Shown piece by piece: positions 28,704 through 37,038 of a stretch of 64,000 nucleotides of DNA. Where the stretch lies: the NCBI RefSeq assembly GCF_002407185.1, contig NZ_CP023563.1, positions 1,426,001 to 1,490,000 on the forward strand, read 5' to 3'. The position numbers were made by a program, and so were the translations under genes. Source of the DNA: Brachybacterium vulturis. Lineage in GTDB: Bacteria > Actinomycetota > Actinomycetes > Actinomycetales > Dermabacteraceae. The number at the start of each line of letters is the position of its first letter. Within the stretch, counting starts at the first letter, position 1. The notes beneath the pieces are model-generated. The model saw only the letters and a program-made list of their open reading frames with translations. It was not told the origin of the DNA and searched no databases.

Positions 28704-28804
28704 TCCCCGCTGGTGCGGCCCGCCGCGTCCCCTGAGGGCTTCCATCGCGCGGCGGTTCTCGAGAGGATCGGGGGAACCAGAGGATCCGATCCGGGGAGGC
28801 GCAG

Positions 28805-29542
28805 ATGAGCACGCCGCTCACGAACGCCGACATCCCGACCTGGGTCACGGGCATCGCGATCGTGTCCCTCGCGCTCGCGATCATGTGCGCCGGCTGGGTC
28901 GCCGTCGACGTCGTGCGCAGACCCCAGCAGATGGGCGTGATGAACGTCGTGTGGCCGGTGGTGATGCTGTTCGGCAGCGTCGCCTGGCTGGCGTTCTATC
29001 TCCGGTTCGCGCGGGAGGGCTCGTCCCCGCGGGCCTCGGAGCAGGAGCACGAGGGGCAGGGGCGGGGCCGCGCCGCGCGGATCGTCTCCACCGCGACCGG
29101 GACCAACCACTGCGGTGCGGGCTGCACGCTGGGCGACCTGGCCGCCGATGTCCTGATGGCGCTGTTCCCCGCGCTCGTACCGGTCGCGCTGCTGCATCAC
29201 GAGGTCTACGGGGGCTGGATCGTCGGCACGGTCCTGGCCTTCGCCTTCGGGGTGGTCCTGCAGTACTTCGCGATCGCCCCCATGCGCCAGCTGGGTCTCG
29301 CCCAGGGGCTCCTCGCGGCGCTGAAGGCGGACGCGGCATCGATCGCCGCCTGGCAGGTCGGGATGATCGGGTTCATGGCGATCGTCCAGCTCGCCGTGCT
29401 GCCGCTATGGCTCGGCGGGCATGCGCCGCCGTCGACCCCCGCCTACTGGTTCTTCATGCAGATCGCGATGGTGATCGGCTTCCTGTGCAGCTACCCGGTC
29501 AATGCGTGGCTGATCCGACGAGGGGTCAAGGAGCCCATGTGA
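28805..29542 (+). CDS. DUF4396 membrane protein
   Basis: 245 aa integral membrane protein, about six helices. The segment TGTNHCGAGCTLGDLAAD (residues ~98-115) with its paired Cys and the N-terminal MNVVWPVVMLFGS are the signature of DUF4396 proteins; the Cys/His pair could bind a metal. Function unknown. Sits between the MFS transporter and the BCCT operon, on the same strand, with GGGAGGC before the ATG. Confidence 0.8.
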   Translation: MSTPLTNADIPTWVTGIAIVSLALAIMCAGWVAVDVVRRPQQMGVMNVVWPVVMLFGSVAWLAFYLRFAREGSSPRASEQEHEGQGRGRAARIVSTATGTNHCGAGCTLGDLAADVLMALFPALVPVALLHHEVYGGWIVGTVLAFAFGVVLQYFAIAPMRQLGLAQGLLAALKADAASIAAWQVGMIGFMAIVQLAVLPLWLGGHAPPSTPAYWFFMQIAMVIGFLCSYPVNAWLIRRGVKEPM

Positions 29543-29668
29543 GCGCCGCGGCCGCCCCGGCGGAGGCGCCGCTGGACAGCCGCCCCGTTCTGCGGCAGGG
29601 TCATCTGCAGTGACGCCGTGGACGGCATCCGGGCGCGCGAGCGGTCGTGGAGCGGAGGAGATGCGGCG

Positions 29669-30127
29669 ATGCCGAGACGAACGACCGGCACGACCGCGCA
29701 GGCGGGTCTCTACGTCCGCGAGCTGCGCAGGTCGCTGCGGAACAACTCCGGCGCCTTCGGCTACTCGGTCATGATCACCAGCACCATGGCGATGCTCAGC
29801 AGCATCGAGGGCAGCCCGCGACCCACCCACATCGTGCTCTTCCTGCTGGGCGCCGTCGCGAGCTTCGCCCTGATCGAAGCCGTCGCGACCCGCGCGTTCA
29901 CGCGCTCCCTGGAGGACGAGGACACCGCGGTCATCGCTCTCGGGGCCTCGTTGAACCTGTTCTCGATCGCGGGAGGCGTGGGCGTGGCGGCCGGACTCGC
30001 CGTCCTGCTCCCGGAGACCGCCTCGTGGCTGCTCGCCCCGTTCGCGGCGTCGGTCACCTACGTGCTGGTCACCGCGGTCGAGATGGCTGTCGCGCGACGC
30101 ATCGAGGAGAGGCGCCGGGTCGAGTGA
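29669..30127 (+). CDS. Hypothetical membrane protein
   Basis: 152 aa with about four hydrophobic segments (around residues 30-45, 55-75, 90-115 and 120-140) and a basic C-terminal tail (RRIEERRRVE). No recognised domain. ATG 29669 has GGAGGAG upstream; the frame also has an ATG 17 codons earlier. Located between the DUF4396 gene and the GCAAC-box promoter of the BCCT gene, so it is not clearly part of the creatinine regulon. Confidence 0.65.
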   Translation: MPRRTTGTTAQAGLYVRELRRSLRNNSGAFGYSVMITSTMAMLSSIEGSPRPTHIVLFLLGAVASFALIEAVATRAFTRSLEDEDTAVIALGASLNLFSIAGGVGVAAGLAVLLPETASWLLAPFAASVTYVLVTAVEMAVARRIEERRRVE

Positions 30128-30213
30128 GCGCCGGGGCGCCCGGATCCCGACGGGCGCTCTCCCCTCGGCCGGGGCCGAGTCGTCGACGATCGTGCAGGGG
30201 GGCCGGCGACGGG

Positions 30214-30272
30214 TTGACCGTGAGGCCGGTCACTGCGAGGATGTGCCGCAACCAAGTTGCCCATGATGCAAC
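30214..30272 (+). promoter_or_regulatory. Promoter with GCAAC box upstream of BCCT-creatininase operon
   Basis: -35 TTGACC (30214-30219), 17-bp spacer, -10-like GAGGAT (30237-30242), then after 5 bases GCAAC-N3-GTTGC-N7-GCAAC (30248-30272). Layout is the same as at 27276 and 33015. About 75 bases of leader follow before the BCCT start. Confidence 0.72.
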
Positions 30273-30346
30273 AGTTCGTCGGAAAGAGCTGCGTCCCGTC
30301 CCCTCCGAGGCGCCAGCCCACAACAGCGCCGTTGGAGGACGTCCAG

Positions 30347-32164
30347 ATGTCTACATCCGATTCCACAGACCACGAGAGCTCTCCGCCCGACGGCGACCGG
30401 GAGTCGGTCGAGACCGGGCCCGCCGCCACGGCCACCGAGGAGGGTTCCGAGGCCGAGCGCGGCAGCACCGTCGTCCTCCCGCGCTTCCGGGGCCGGCTGA
30501 TCCCGCCGCTGGACCGCGGGATCATCATGGTGCTGCCACCGCTGCTGATCCTCGCCGCGGTGATCGCGGTGATCGTGGACCCGGACGGCGCCGCCGCGGT
30601 CATCGGCCGCCTGCGCACCTTCGTCACCGGCGGCTTCACCTGGTGGTTCGTCGCCTATTCGCTGCTCGCCTTCGGCGTGTGCACCTGGCTGTGCCTCAGC
30701 CGGATGGGCTCGATCCGGCTGGGCGGTCCCAAGGCCCGGCCCGAGCACGGCAAGTTCGCCTGGTACTCCATGCTCTTCGCCTGCGGCCAGGGGATCGGCC
30801 TGATCTTCTGGTCGATCGCCGAGCCGATCCTGCTGCGCGAGGGCGCCCCGGTGGTCGAGGAGGCCGGCAACCCCGGCCAGGCCGGCATCGTGTGGACGTA
30901 CTTCCACTGGGGGCTGACGGCCTGGGCCATGTACTGCGTGGTCGCCATCTGCCTGGCCTACTCCCATCACAACCTCGGCAAGACCCTCACCTTCCGTGAG
31001 GCGACCGTGGACCTGCTCCCGGTCCGCGTCCAGCGGCCCGCCGGTGTCGTGATCGAGCTGCTGGCGATCATCGCCACCGTGCTGGGCCTGGCGACCTCCT
31101 TCGGCTTCGCCGCCATGCAGTTCAGCTCCGGCCTCACCTCCTTCACCGGGATCCTCTCCGGCCCCACCGTCTGGTTCGTCGTCATCGTGGTCCTCGGCGG
31201 GCTCACCGCCCTCTCTGCGTTCCTGGGCGTGAACAAGGGGATGAAGCGCATCAGCGAGCTGAACTCGGTGCTGAGCATCGTGCTGGTCATCGGGGTGTTC
31301 GTCTTCGGCCCCACCGTGTACATCCTGTCGAACCTCTCCCAGACCTTCGGGTCCTTCTTCACCAGCTTCATCCCGATGAGCTTCTGGACCGGCGCGGAGG
31401 GCGCCGCCGCGCCGCTCGGGGACTGGTCGGAGAGCTGGAACGGGATCTGGACGGTCTTCATCTGGTGCTGGGTGATCGCGTTCTCGCCCTTCGTGGCCGG
31501 ATTCATCGCCCGCATCTCCCGCGGCCGGACGATCCGCGAGTTCGTGCTGGGCGTGACGATCATCCCCACCCTGATCGTGATGGTCTGGGTGGCCGTGATC
31601 GGCTCGGCCGGCATCTACTACGACGACCGCTCCGGCGGCAGCGTCTCCGCCGACGTCGCCGAGAACACCTCCGCCGGTCTCTTCTCGATGATCGAGATGA
31701 TCCCCGTGGTCGGCGGCCCGCTGCTGGTGATCGCGACGATCCTGGTGGCCACCTACTACGTCACCAGCCTCGACTCGGGCACCTACGCCCTCGCCGAGTT
31801 CGTCTCGGCCCCGAAGAAGTCCGGTCCCCTGTTCCGGGTGGTCCTGGTCGCCAGCATCGGCACCGTCGCGGTCCTGCTGCTCGCGCTCGGCGGCGTGAAC
31901 GTCGTCGACACCGTCCAGACCGGCACCATCATCGGCGCCTTCCCCTTCTCCTTCGTGATCCTGCTGATGATCATCAACCTCGTCCGCCGCCTGCGCTCCC
32001 GCAACAAGTCCGTGCGCCAGCTGGAGAAGGACATCAACGATCCGGGCCATCGCGCGGAGGACGAGACCATCGACTCCGACGGGATCCCCCGCCCCGACCC
32101 GCGTCGCGGCGTCGGAGCGGGCACCCTCACCGAGCCCCAGAGCCCCTATGCGAGAAAACCCTGA
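30347..32164 (+). CDS. BCCT-family transporter
   Basis: 605 aa, 12 predicted transmembrane helices with charged N- and C-terminal cytosolic tails (first ~55 and last ~70 residues). The family's aromatic motif region matches KTLTFREATVDL/IVWTYFHWGLTAWAMYC and WTVFIWCWVIAFSPFVAGFIARISRGRT (parts separated by variable residues). BCCT carriers import quaternary-ammonium and related zwitterions. Seventeen bases before creatininase and under a GCAAC box, it most likely imports creatinine or creatine here; betaine or sarcosine is the alternative. GGAGG lies 8 nt before ATG 30347. Confidence 0.92.
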   Translation: MSTSDSTDHESSPPDGDRESVETGPAATATEEGSEAERGSTVVLPRFRGRLIPPLDRGIIMVLPPLLILAAVIAVIVDPDGAAAVIGRLRTFVTGGFTWWFVAYSLLAFGVCTWLCLSRMGSIRLGGPKARPEHGKFAWYSMLFACGQGIGLIFWSIAEPILLREGAPVVEEAGNPGQAGIVWTYFHWGLTAWAMYCVVAICLAYSHHNLGKTLTFREATVDLLPVRVQRPAGVVIELLAIIATVLGLATSFGFAAMQFSSGLTSFTGILSGPTVWFVVIVVLGGLTALSAFLGVNKGMKRISELNSVLSIVLVIGVFVFGPTVYILSNLSQTFGSFFTSFIPMSFWTGAEGAAAPLGDWSESWNGIWTVFIWCWVIAFSPFVAGFIARISRGRTIREFVLGVTIIPTLIVMVWVAVIGSAGIYYDDRSGGSVSADVAENTSAGLFSMIEMIPVVGGPLLVIATILVATYYVTSLDSGTYALAEFVSAPKKSGPLFRVVLVASIGTVAVLLLALGGVNVVDTVQTGTIIGAFPFSFVILLMIINLVRRLRSRNKSVRQLEKDINDPGHRAEDETIDSDGIPRPDPRRGVGAGTLTEPQSPYARKP

Positions 32165-32181
32165 CGAGAGGATGCAAGAGC

Positions 32182-32985
32182 GTGTCTGACACCGCAGCGC
32201 AGCAGCCGGTCCGACTGGCCCATCTGGATGCCCACCGCTATCGCGACTGGGTGGCCCGGGGCGGGGCGACCGTGATCGTGCCGGCCGGGGCCTTCGAGCA
32301 GCACGGCCCCCATCTGCCGATGGGGACCGACGCCCTGCTCTCCACGACGATCGCCGAGGCGGTGGCGGGCAGGACCGGGGCGAAGGTCGCCGAGCCCTTC
32401 GCCTACGGCTACAAGTCCCAGCAGAAGTCCGGCGGAGGCGACCACCTCCCCGGCACCATCAGCCTGGACGCCGCCGCCCTCATCGCGCAGGCGCGCTGCG
32501 TGCTCGCGGGCTTCCTGTCCCAGGGCGTGGAGAACCTGGTCGTGCTCAACGGGCACTTCGAGAACTACCAGTTCCTCTACGAGGCGGCGGATCTCGCGCT
32601 CGGCGACGTCCGGGCGGCCGGGGGCGGGGGAGGGGCGGCGCCGTCGGTGCTGCTGCTGTCCTACTGGGACTTCGTCTCCGAGGAGACCCTGGCAGAGGTG
32701 TACCCCGGCGGATTCCCCGGCTGGGACATCGAGCACGGCGGCGTCCTGGAGACCTCGCTGATGCTGCACCTGCGCCCCGAGCTGGTGGACATGGAGCGCG
32801 CCGTGAGCCATCCGGCGGCGAGCCTGCCGCGCTTCGATCGGCTGCCGGTCGTCGCCGAGCGCACCCCGGAGACCGGGTGCCTCTCCGCCCCCGACGGCTC
32901 CGATGCCCGCAAGGGGGAGCTCCTGTTCGAGCAGGTCACCGAGGATCTCGCGACGGATCTGCGCCGGGAGCTCGGCACCTCTTGA
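32182..32985 (+). CDS. crnA: Creatininase (creatinine amidohydrolase)
   Basis: 267 aa; interconverts creatinine and creatine. The metal ligands align with the Pseudomonas enzyme: Glu39 and His41 in AFEQHGPH, Asp50 in MGTDALL, His125 and Glu127 in NGHFENYQF. YGYKSQQKSGGGDHLPGT and SYWDFV...GWDIEHGGVLETSLML are near-identical to true creatininase rather than the broader MftE/FAPy-deformylase family. GTG start at 32182 follows a weak GAGAGGA. Cotranscribed with BCCT; the creatinase promoter overlaps its stop codon. Confidence 0.95.
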   Translation: MSDTAAQQPVRLAHLDAHRYRDWVARGGATVIVPAGAFEQHGPHLPMGTDALLSTTIAEAVAGRTGAKVAEPFAYGYKSQQKSGGGDHLPGTISLDAAALIAQARCVLAGFLSQGVENLVVLNGHFENYQFLYEAADLALGDVRAAGGGGGAAPSVLLLSYWDFVSEETLAEVYPGGFPGWDIEHGGVLETSLMLHLRPELVDMERAVSHPAASLPRFDRLPVVAERTPETGCLSAPDGSDARKGELLFEQVTEDLATDLRRELGTS

Positions 32986-33039
32986 CGTGACCCGCCGCAC
33001 GGCACACAATGAGTGCAACACGGTTGCGCTGAATGCAAT
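32982..33039 (+). promoter_or_regulatory. Promoter with GCAAC box upstream of creatinase
   Basis: -35 TTGACG (32982-32987, containing the creatininase stop codon), 17-bp spacer, -10 CACAAT (33005-33010), then after 4 bases GCAAC-N3-GTTGC-N7-GCAAT (33015-33039). Third copy of the box with identical spacing. Confidence 0.75.
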
Positions 33040-33112
33040 TCAGGAGCTGTGAGGCAAAGACGCCACCGCACCCGATGGCCGCCCACCGGCGGCACCCCGA
33101 TAGGAGCACCCC

Positions 33113-34369
33113 ATGACCACCACCCCCGCCACCGCGAGCTCCGTCTCCGAGCTGGAGCGCCTGAAGACCCTGCACATCGGCGAGAAGCAGCAGCTGACGT
33201 TCTCCGACGCCGAGTTCGAGCGCCGGCTGGGCGGGCTGCGCCGGATCATGGCCGAGAAGGACCTCGACGCCGTGATCCTCACCAGCTACCAGGGCATCAA
33301 GTACTACTCGGACTTCCTGTTCACCTACTTCGGTCGCAACTACGGCATGGTCGTCACCGCCGACGACACCTGCACCATCAGCGCCAACATCGACGCCGGG
33401 ATGCCCTGGCGCACCAGCTACGGCGAGAACCTCGTCTACACCGACTGGCAGCGCGACAACTTCTACTACGCGCTCCAGCAGGCCCTCGCCCAGCGCGGCG
33501 TGAGGAACCCCGGGCGACTGGGCATCGAGGACGACACCGTCCCGCAGCTCACTCGCCAGCAGCTCCAGGACACCTTCCCCGGCGCGGCGCTGGTGGACGT
33601 CTCCCAGGCCGCCATGCGCCAGCGGATGCTCAAGTCCGACGAGGAGATCGCCGTGATCCGCGAGAGCGCCCGGATCGGCGACATCGGCGGCCAGGCCATC
33701 AAGGACGCGATCCACGCCGGGGTCAAGGAGTTCGAGGTGGCGCTGGCCGGCACCCAGGCGATGACCCACGAGATCGCCCGGGCCTTCCCGCACCGCGAGA
33801 TCCGGGACACCTGGGTCTGGTTCCAGTCCGGCATCAACACCGACGGCGCCCACAACTGGGCCACCACCCGGGAGGTCCAGGAGCACGACATCCTGTCCCT
33901 GAACGCCTTCCCGATGCCCACCGGCTACTACACGGCCCTGGAGCGCACGCTCTTCTTCGGCGAGCCCGATGCGGAGTCCCTGCGGATGTGGAACGTCAAC
34001 GTCGAGGTGCACCGCGCCGGCCTCGAGCTGATCAGGCCCGGAGCGGTGTGCAAGGACATCGCCGCGGCGCTCAACGAGATCTACATCGGCTACGGCCTGC
34101 TGCCCAACCGCACCTTCGGCTACGGCCACTCCTTCGGCGTCCTGTCCCACTACTACGGCCGTGAGGCGGGCCTCGAGCTGCGCGAGGACATCGACACCGT
34201 GCTCGAGCCCGGCATGGTGGTCTCGATGGAGCCGATGATCACCGTGCCCGAGGGGCAGCCCGGTGCCGGCGGCTACCGCGAGCACGACATCCTCGTGGTC
34301 GGCGAGGACGGCGTCGAGAACATCACGAAGTTCCCCTTCGGCCCCGAGCACAACATCATCCCGGCCTGA
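33113..34369 (+). CDS. Creatinase (creatine amidinohydrolase)
   Basis: 418 aa, M24 'pita-bread' fold. Hydrolyses creatine to sarcosine and urea. It is creatinase and not an aminopeptidase: metal ligands of M24 peptidases are absent while creatine-binding residues of the Pseudomonas putida enzyme are kept with a constant offset (Phe73, Arg75, His247 in SGINTDGAHN, Glu277 in TALERTLFF, Glu373 in SMEPM). FGYGHSFGVLSHYYGREAG is near-identical. Own promoter with a GCAAC box; a hairpin follows. Feeds sarcosine to SoxBDAG. Confidence 0.96.
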   Translation: MTTTPATASSVSELERLKTLHIGEKQQLTFSDAEFERRLGGLRRIMAEKDLDAVILTSYQGIKYYSDFLFTYFGRNYGMVVTADDTCTISANIDAGMPWRTSYGENLVYTDWQRDNFYYALQQALAQRGVRNPGRLGIEDDTVPQLTRQQLQDTFPGAALVDVSQAAMRQRMLKSDEEIAVIRESARIGDIGGQAIKDAIHAGVKEFEVALAGTQAMTHEIARAFPHREIRDTWVWFQSGINTDGAHNWATTREVQEHDILSLNAFPMPTGYYTALERTLFFGEPDAESLRMWNVNVEVHRAGLELIRPGAVCKDIAAALNEIYIGYGLLPNRTFGYGHSFGVLSHYYGREAGLELREDIDTVLEPGMVVSMEPMITVPEGQPGAGGYREHDILVVGEDGVENITKFPFGPEHNIIPA

Positions 34370-34376
34370 CCGGGCA

Positions 34377-34423
34377 GGGACGACGGCGGAGTCCGGTCGA
34401 GCTGCCGGGCCCGCCGTCGTCCC
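34377..34423 (+). terminator. Hairpin terminator after creatinase
   Basis: Perfect 13-bp arms (34377-34389 and 34411-34423) around a 21-nt loop, starting 7 bases after the creatinase stop. It separates creatinase from the cupin gene, whose Shine-Dalgarno follows 20 bases later, so some read-through is plausible. Confidence 0.75.
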
Positions 34424-34453
34424 CGGAGGCAGCGATACCTCAGGAGGCAGTCC

Positions 34454-34870
34454 ATGGATCCCGTCGACCGTCGAGGCCGGTACGCCGTCGAGTTCGCGAT
34501 GCACGAGGGGCGGGGGCCGCTGAGCGTCGAGCACCACTTCGCGGGTGACTCGCAGCTCATGGCCGCCGTCCAGACCTGGACGCTCGGGCCCGGTGCCTGC
34601 GAGGGCATGCACGCCCACGACGACCCGCCCCTCGAGGAGCTCTACCTGGTCATGGAGGGCCGGGCCCGGATCCGTCAGGACGGCGAGAGCTTCGAGCTGG
34701 GCCCCGGCGACAGTCTCCGCAGCCCGGCGGGAACCCCGCACGACCTCGCGAACCCCGGCGAGGGACCGCTGCGGGTGGTGGTGATCTGGGGGCCTCCGGG
34801 GACCTTCGACCAGAGCGGCTTCGGCTCCTTTCGGCGGGCGCTCGAGGCCCGTCGCGCGGCGGACGCGTAG
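34454..34870 (+). CDS. Cupin-domain protein
   Basis: 138 aa single double-stranded beta-helix. First cupin motif GACEGMHAHDDPPLEELYLVMEG (two His and Glu ligands spread over it), second motif SPAGTPHDLANPG. Metal-binding small enzyme or sensor; substrate unknown. CAGGAGG precedes ATG 34454. Between creatinase and the IclR gene on the same strand, so it may process a side product or bind an effector of the pathway. Confidence 0.85.
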   Translation: MDPVDRRGRYAVEFAMHEGRGPLSVEHHFAGDSQLMAAVQTWTLGPGACEGMHAHDDPPLEELYLVMEGRARIRQDGESFELGPGDSLRSPAGTPHDLANPGEGPLRVVVIWGPPGTFDQSGFGSFRRALEARRAADA

Positions 34871-34911
34871 GATCCACGGACATCCAGCAGGTCACACGGA
34901 GAGCAGAGGCG

Positions 34912-35679
34912 ATGGTCAGCACCACCGGGAACGAGAGCCCCGTGCGCAGCGGGTCCCCCGTCGCGACCGCGATGGCGATCCTGCGCTGCTTCACGGCCCA
35001 GCACCCGGTTCTCGGCGTGGTCGACATCGCCGAGCAGGTCGGGCTGCACAAGTCCTCGGTCTCTCGGATGCTGCCCACCCTCGAGGCGGAGGGCCTGGTC
35101 GAGCGCGACCCCTACTCCCAGAAGTACCGTCTCAGTCTCGGCCTGCTGCACATCGCGGGATCGCTGCTGTCCGATCTGGACATCCGCCGCGCCGCCGCGC
35201 CGGTTCTCGCCGAGGTCACCGAGGCGACAGGGGAGACCAGTTCGCTGCTGCTGTGGGACGGTGAGGCGGCGGTGACTGTGGAGCAGGTGCCCTCGAAGCG
35301 GGCTGTCAAGCACGCTGTCGAGCTGGGAACCCGGTACCAGACCCTTGCCTCCAGCTCGGTGCGGATCCTGGTGAGGGAACTCGCCGCCGGCGACCGTGCC
35401 GCGCTGCTGGAGCGTCTGAACACGAGCGAGGAGGCACTGGCGGAGCTCTCGCGCGAAGACGACGAGCGCACCACCGTCAATGACGGCCTCACAGTGCCCG
35501 ACGAGGTGGGCGTCGCCGCGGCCGTCCGCGACCATCGTGGCCTCCTGGTGGGAGCGATGATGATCGCCGCGCCCCGCTATCGGGTGGACGCCACCCGGCG
35601 TGCCGAGCTCCGCACGGCCTGCGCCGACGCGGCGGCGGCCACCACGAGCCGGCTCGGGGGCGTCCCGCACGCGAGCTGA
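34912..35679 (+). CDS. IclR-family transcriptional regulator
   Basis: 255 aa. N-terminal winged HTH (LGVVDIAEQVGLHKSSVSRML, residues ~35-55; LVERDPYSQKYRLSLGLL) and C-terminal IclR effector domain with GAMMIAAP near residue 220. It lies at the end of the BCCT-creatininase-creatinase-cupin series and is the best candidate to read the GCAAC boxes; its own upstream region has no such box. Ligand could be creatinine or creatine. GGAGAGCAGAG lies before ATG 34912. Confidence 0.9.
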   Translation: MVSTTGNESPVRSGSPVATAMAILRCFTAQHPVLGVVDIAEQVGLHKSSVSRMLPTLEAEGLVERDPYSQKYRLSLGLLHIAGSLLSDLDIRRAAAPVLAEVTEATGETSSLLLWDGEAAVTVEQVPSKRAVKHAVELGTRYQTLASSSVRILVRELAAGDRAALLERLNTSEEALAELSREDDERTTVNDGLTVPDEVGVAAAVRDHRGLLVGAMMIAAPRYRVDATRRAELRTACADAAAATTSRLGGVPHAS

Positions 35680-35776
35680 GGGGTGGGGCCGCAGCCGGCG
35701 CCGCGGACCCCGCGAAGTTCGCCCTCGCCGACCACCGGCTGTTCGTCAACGCCTTCCGGAGCGGATCGACGTCGAT

Positions 35777-36496
35777 CTAGGTATGGGGCGACCGGGAGCC
35801 GTCGCCGATGACGGCCACGTCGCCCTGCCTGGCCACTGCTGCGAAGGGCGAGAGCCTGAGCCACTGCGGGAGCACCCGCTGAGCCTCGGCCGACCCCTCC
35901 AGCCACAGATCGCCGTCGCGCAGGGCCGTCGCCCAGCGAAGGTCGCCGCGCCACACGTGCACCATGGTCGGCAGAGCGCTGACCACTGTGACGGTGACCG
36001 GGAAGCCGGGATCGGCGTCGCACACGTCCACCAGGTCACTGCTCTCGGCGATGATCCACCACTCCCGGTGCGCGGGTTCGACGTCGGGGAACCGGAAGGC
36101 CAGCACCACCCGCCCGTCGGGCATCGCGTCATGGTCGAGGTTGCGGTGCATGTCCCACATCAGCAGCGAGGGGTCGTAGTCCTCCTCGCCGAGCTGGCTG
36201 CGCCATTGCACTCCCCACTCGCCCAGGGCACTGATCACCGGAGCCAGCGCTCTGCCGCCCGGAGTCAGCTCGTAGCGGGTGCGGTTGCCGTCGTCCAGGC
36301 GCAGCACGATTCCCGCCTTGGCCAGGCTGCGAAGTCGTTTGGAGAGCAGCGCGGGCGACATCTTGGGCACACCGCGGCGCAACTCGTTGAAGTGGTGGCT
36401 CCCGCACAGCAGCTCTCGCACGACGAGCACGGTCCACCGCTCGTCGAGCACCTCCATCGTCTTCGCGATGGGACAGAACTGGCCATATCCCGTCAT
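35777..36496 (-). CDS. HxlR-family transcriptional regulator
   Basis: 239 aa. N-terminal HxlR winged HTH starting with the characteristic FCPIAKTMEVLDERWTVLVVREL (Cys10 region) and HFNELRRGVPKMSPALLSKRLRSL; followed by an extra ~120-residue C-terminal domain of unknown role (SCP2-like position). ATG 36496 is preceded by GGAGGAG; the longer frame would overlap the operator. Divergent from the small cupin gene with a three-part GGTACA operator between them. Confidence 0.9.
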   Translation of the reverse strand: MTGYGQFCPIAKTMEVLDERWTVLVVRELLCGSHHFNELRRGVPKMSPALLSKRLRSLAKAGIVLRLDDGNRTRYELTPGGRALAPVISALGEWGVQWRSQLGEEDYDPSLLMWDMHRNLDHDAMPDGRVVLAFRFPDVEPAHREWWIIAESSDLVDVCDADPGFPVTVTVVSALPTMVHVWRGDLRWATALRDGDLWLEGSAEAQRVLPQWLRLSPFAAVARQGDVAVIGDGSRSPHT

Positions 36497-36551
36497 GGGA
36501 CCCGCCTCCTCCGATGGGATCGACACTACCCGCACGCTCCGGACCCCGCCA

Positions 36552-36579
36552 GGTACACATCCTGTACCAGGCCGGTACA
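36552..36579. promoter_or_regulatory. HxlR operator: three phased GGTACA half-sites
   Basis: GGTACA (36552-36557), TGTACC (36563-36568) and GGTACA (36574-36579) with identical 5-bp spacers, so each half-site is 11 bp from the next on one face of the helix. HxlR regulators bind GTAC-type palindromes. Located between the divergent HxlR and cupin genes. Confidence 0.75.
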
Positions 36580-36648
36580 CACCGCGAACTATCGGACGGC
36601 GCGGGTCAGGGCGGATTCTGAGGGGACCAGCACCCAAGGAGGCGCATC

Positions 36649-37038
36649 ATGTCCATCCACCTCGACGACATGCCCGTGGAGATCGACCAAGGCGACTTGC
36701 AGACCCGCTATCTGGAGCTGGGCGGGATGTCCATCCGGTACGTGCGCGTCCCGGCGGGGGCCGATATGGCTCCGCTCCTGAAGGGCCTGCCCGACGACCG
36801 CTGTCCGAGCCCCCACTGGGGGATCGTCCTCACGGGTGCGCTGAACGTGGTGCACGGGGACGGCAGCACCGAGACGGCCACCGCTGGGAGCGTCTACTAC
36901 TGGCCCCCGGGTCACACGGCCACGACCGAGGAACCGGCCGAGTTCATCGAGGTCGGCCCCGTCGAGGAGATGCGCCAGTTCTACCAGCACGTGCGGGCGA
37001 TGTTCTCGACGCATGAGGAATACGAGGAAAGGTCATGA
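36649..37038 (+). CDS. Small cupin-like protein
   Basis: 129 aa, cupin-fold pattern (PHWGIVLTGALNVVHGDG, then AGSVYYWPPGHTATT). Of the usual metal ligands only His in PHWG and His in PPGHT are visible, so metal binding is uncertain. AAGGAGG precedes ATG 36649. Under the HxlR operator; its stop overlaps the start of a decayed methyltransferase (GTCATGAC), so the two were once one operon. No function assigned. Confidence 0.8.
   Translation: MSIHLDDMPVEIDQGDLQTRYLELGGMSIRYVRVPAGADMAPLLKGLPDDRCPSPHWGIVLTGALNVVHGDGSTETATAGSVYYWPPGHTATTEEPAEFIEVGPVEEMRQFYQHVRAMFSTHEEYEERS

Noticed and set aside
33113-34369. Annotation as Xaa-Pro aminopeptidase
   Set aside because: The M24 fold is shared, but creatine-binding residues and near-identical stretches match creatinase and the peptidase metal ligands are missing.
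35680-35776. Possible 3' gene fragment (FALADHRLFVNAF in the plus strand, ending at TAG 35777)
   Set aside because: Only about 30 codons, no family recognised, no start or ribosome site; could be chance at this GC content.
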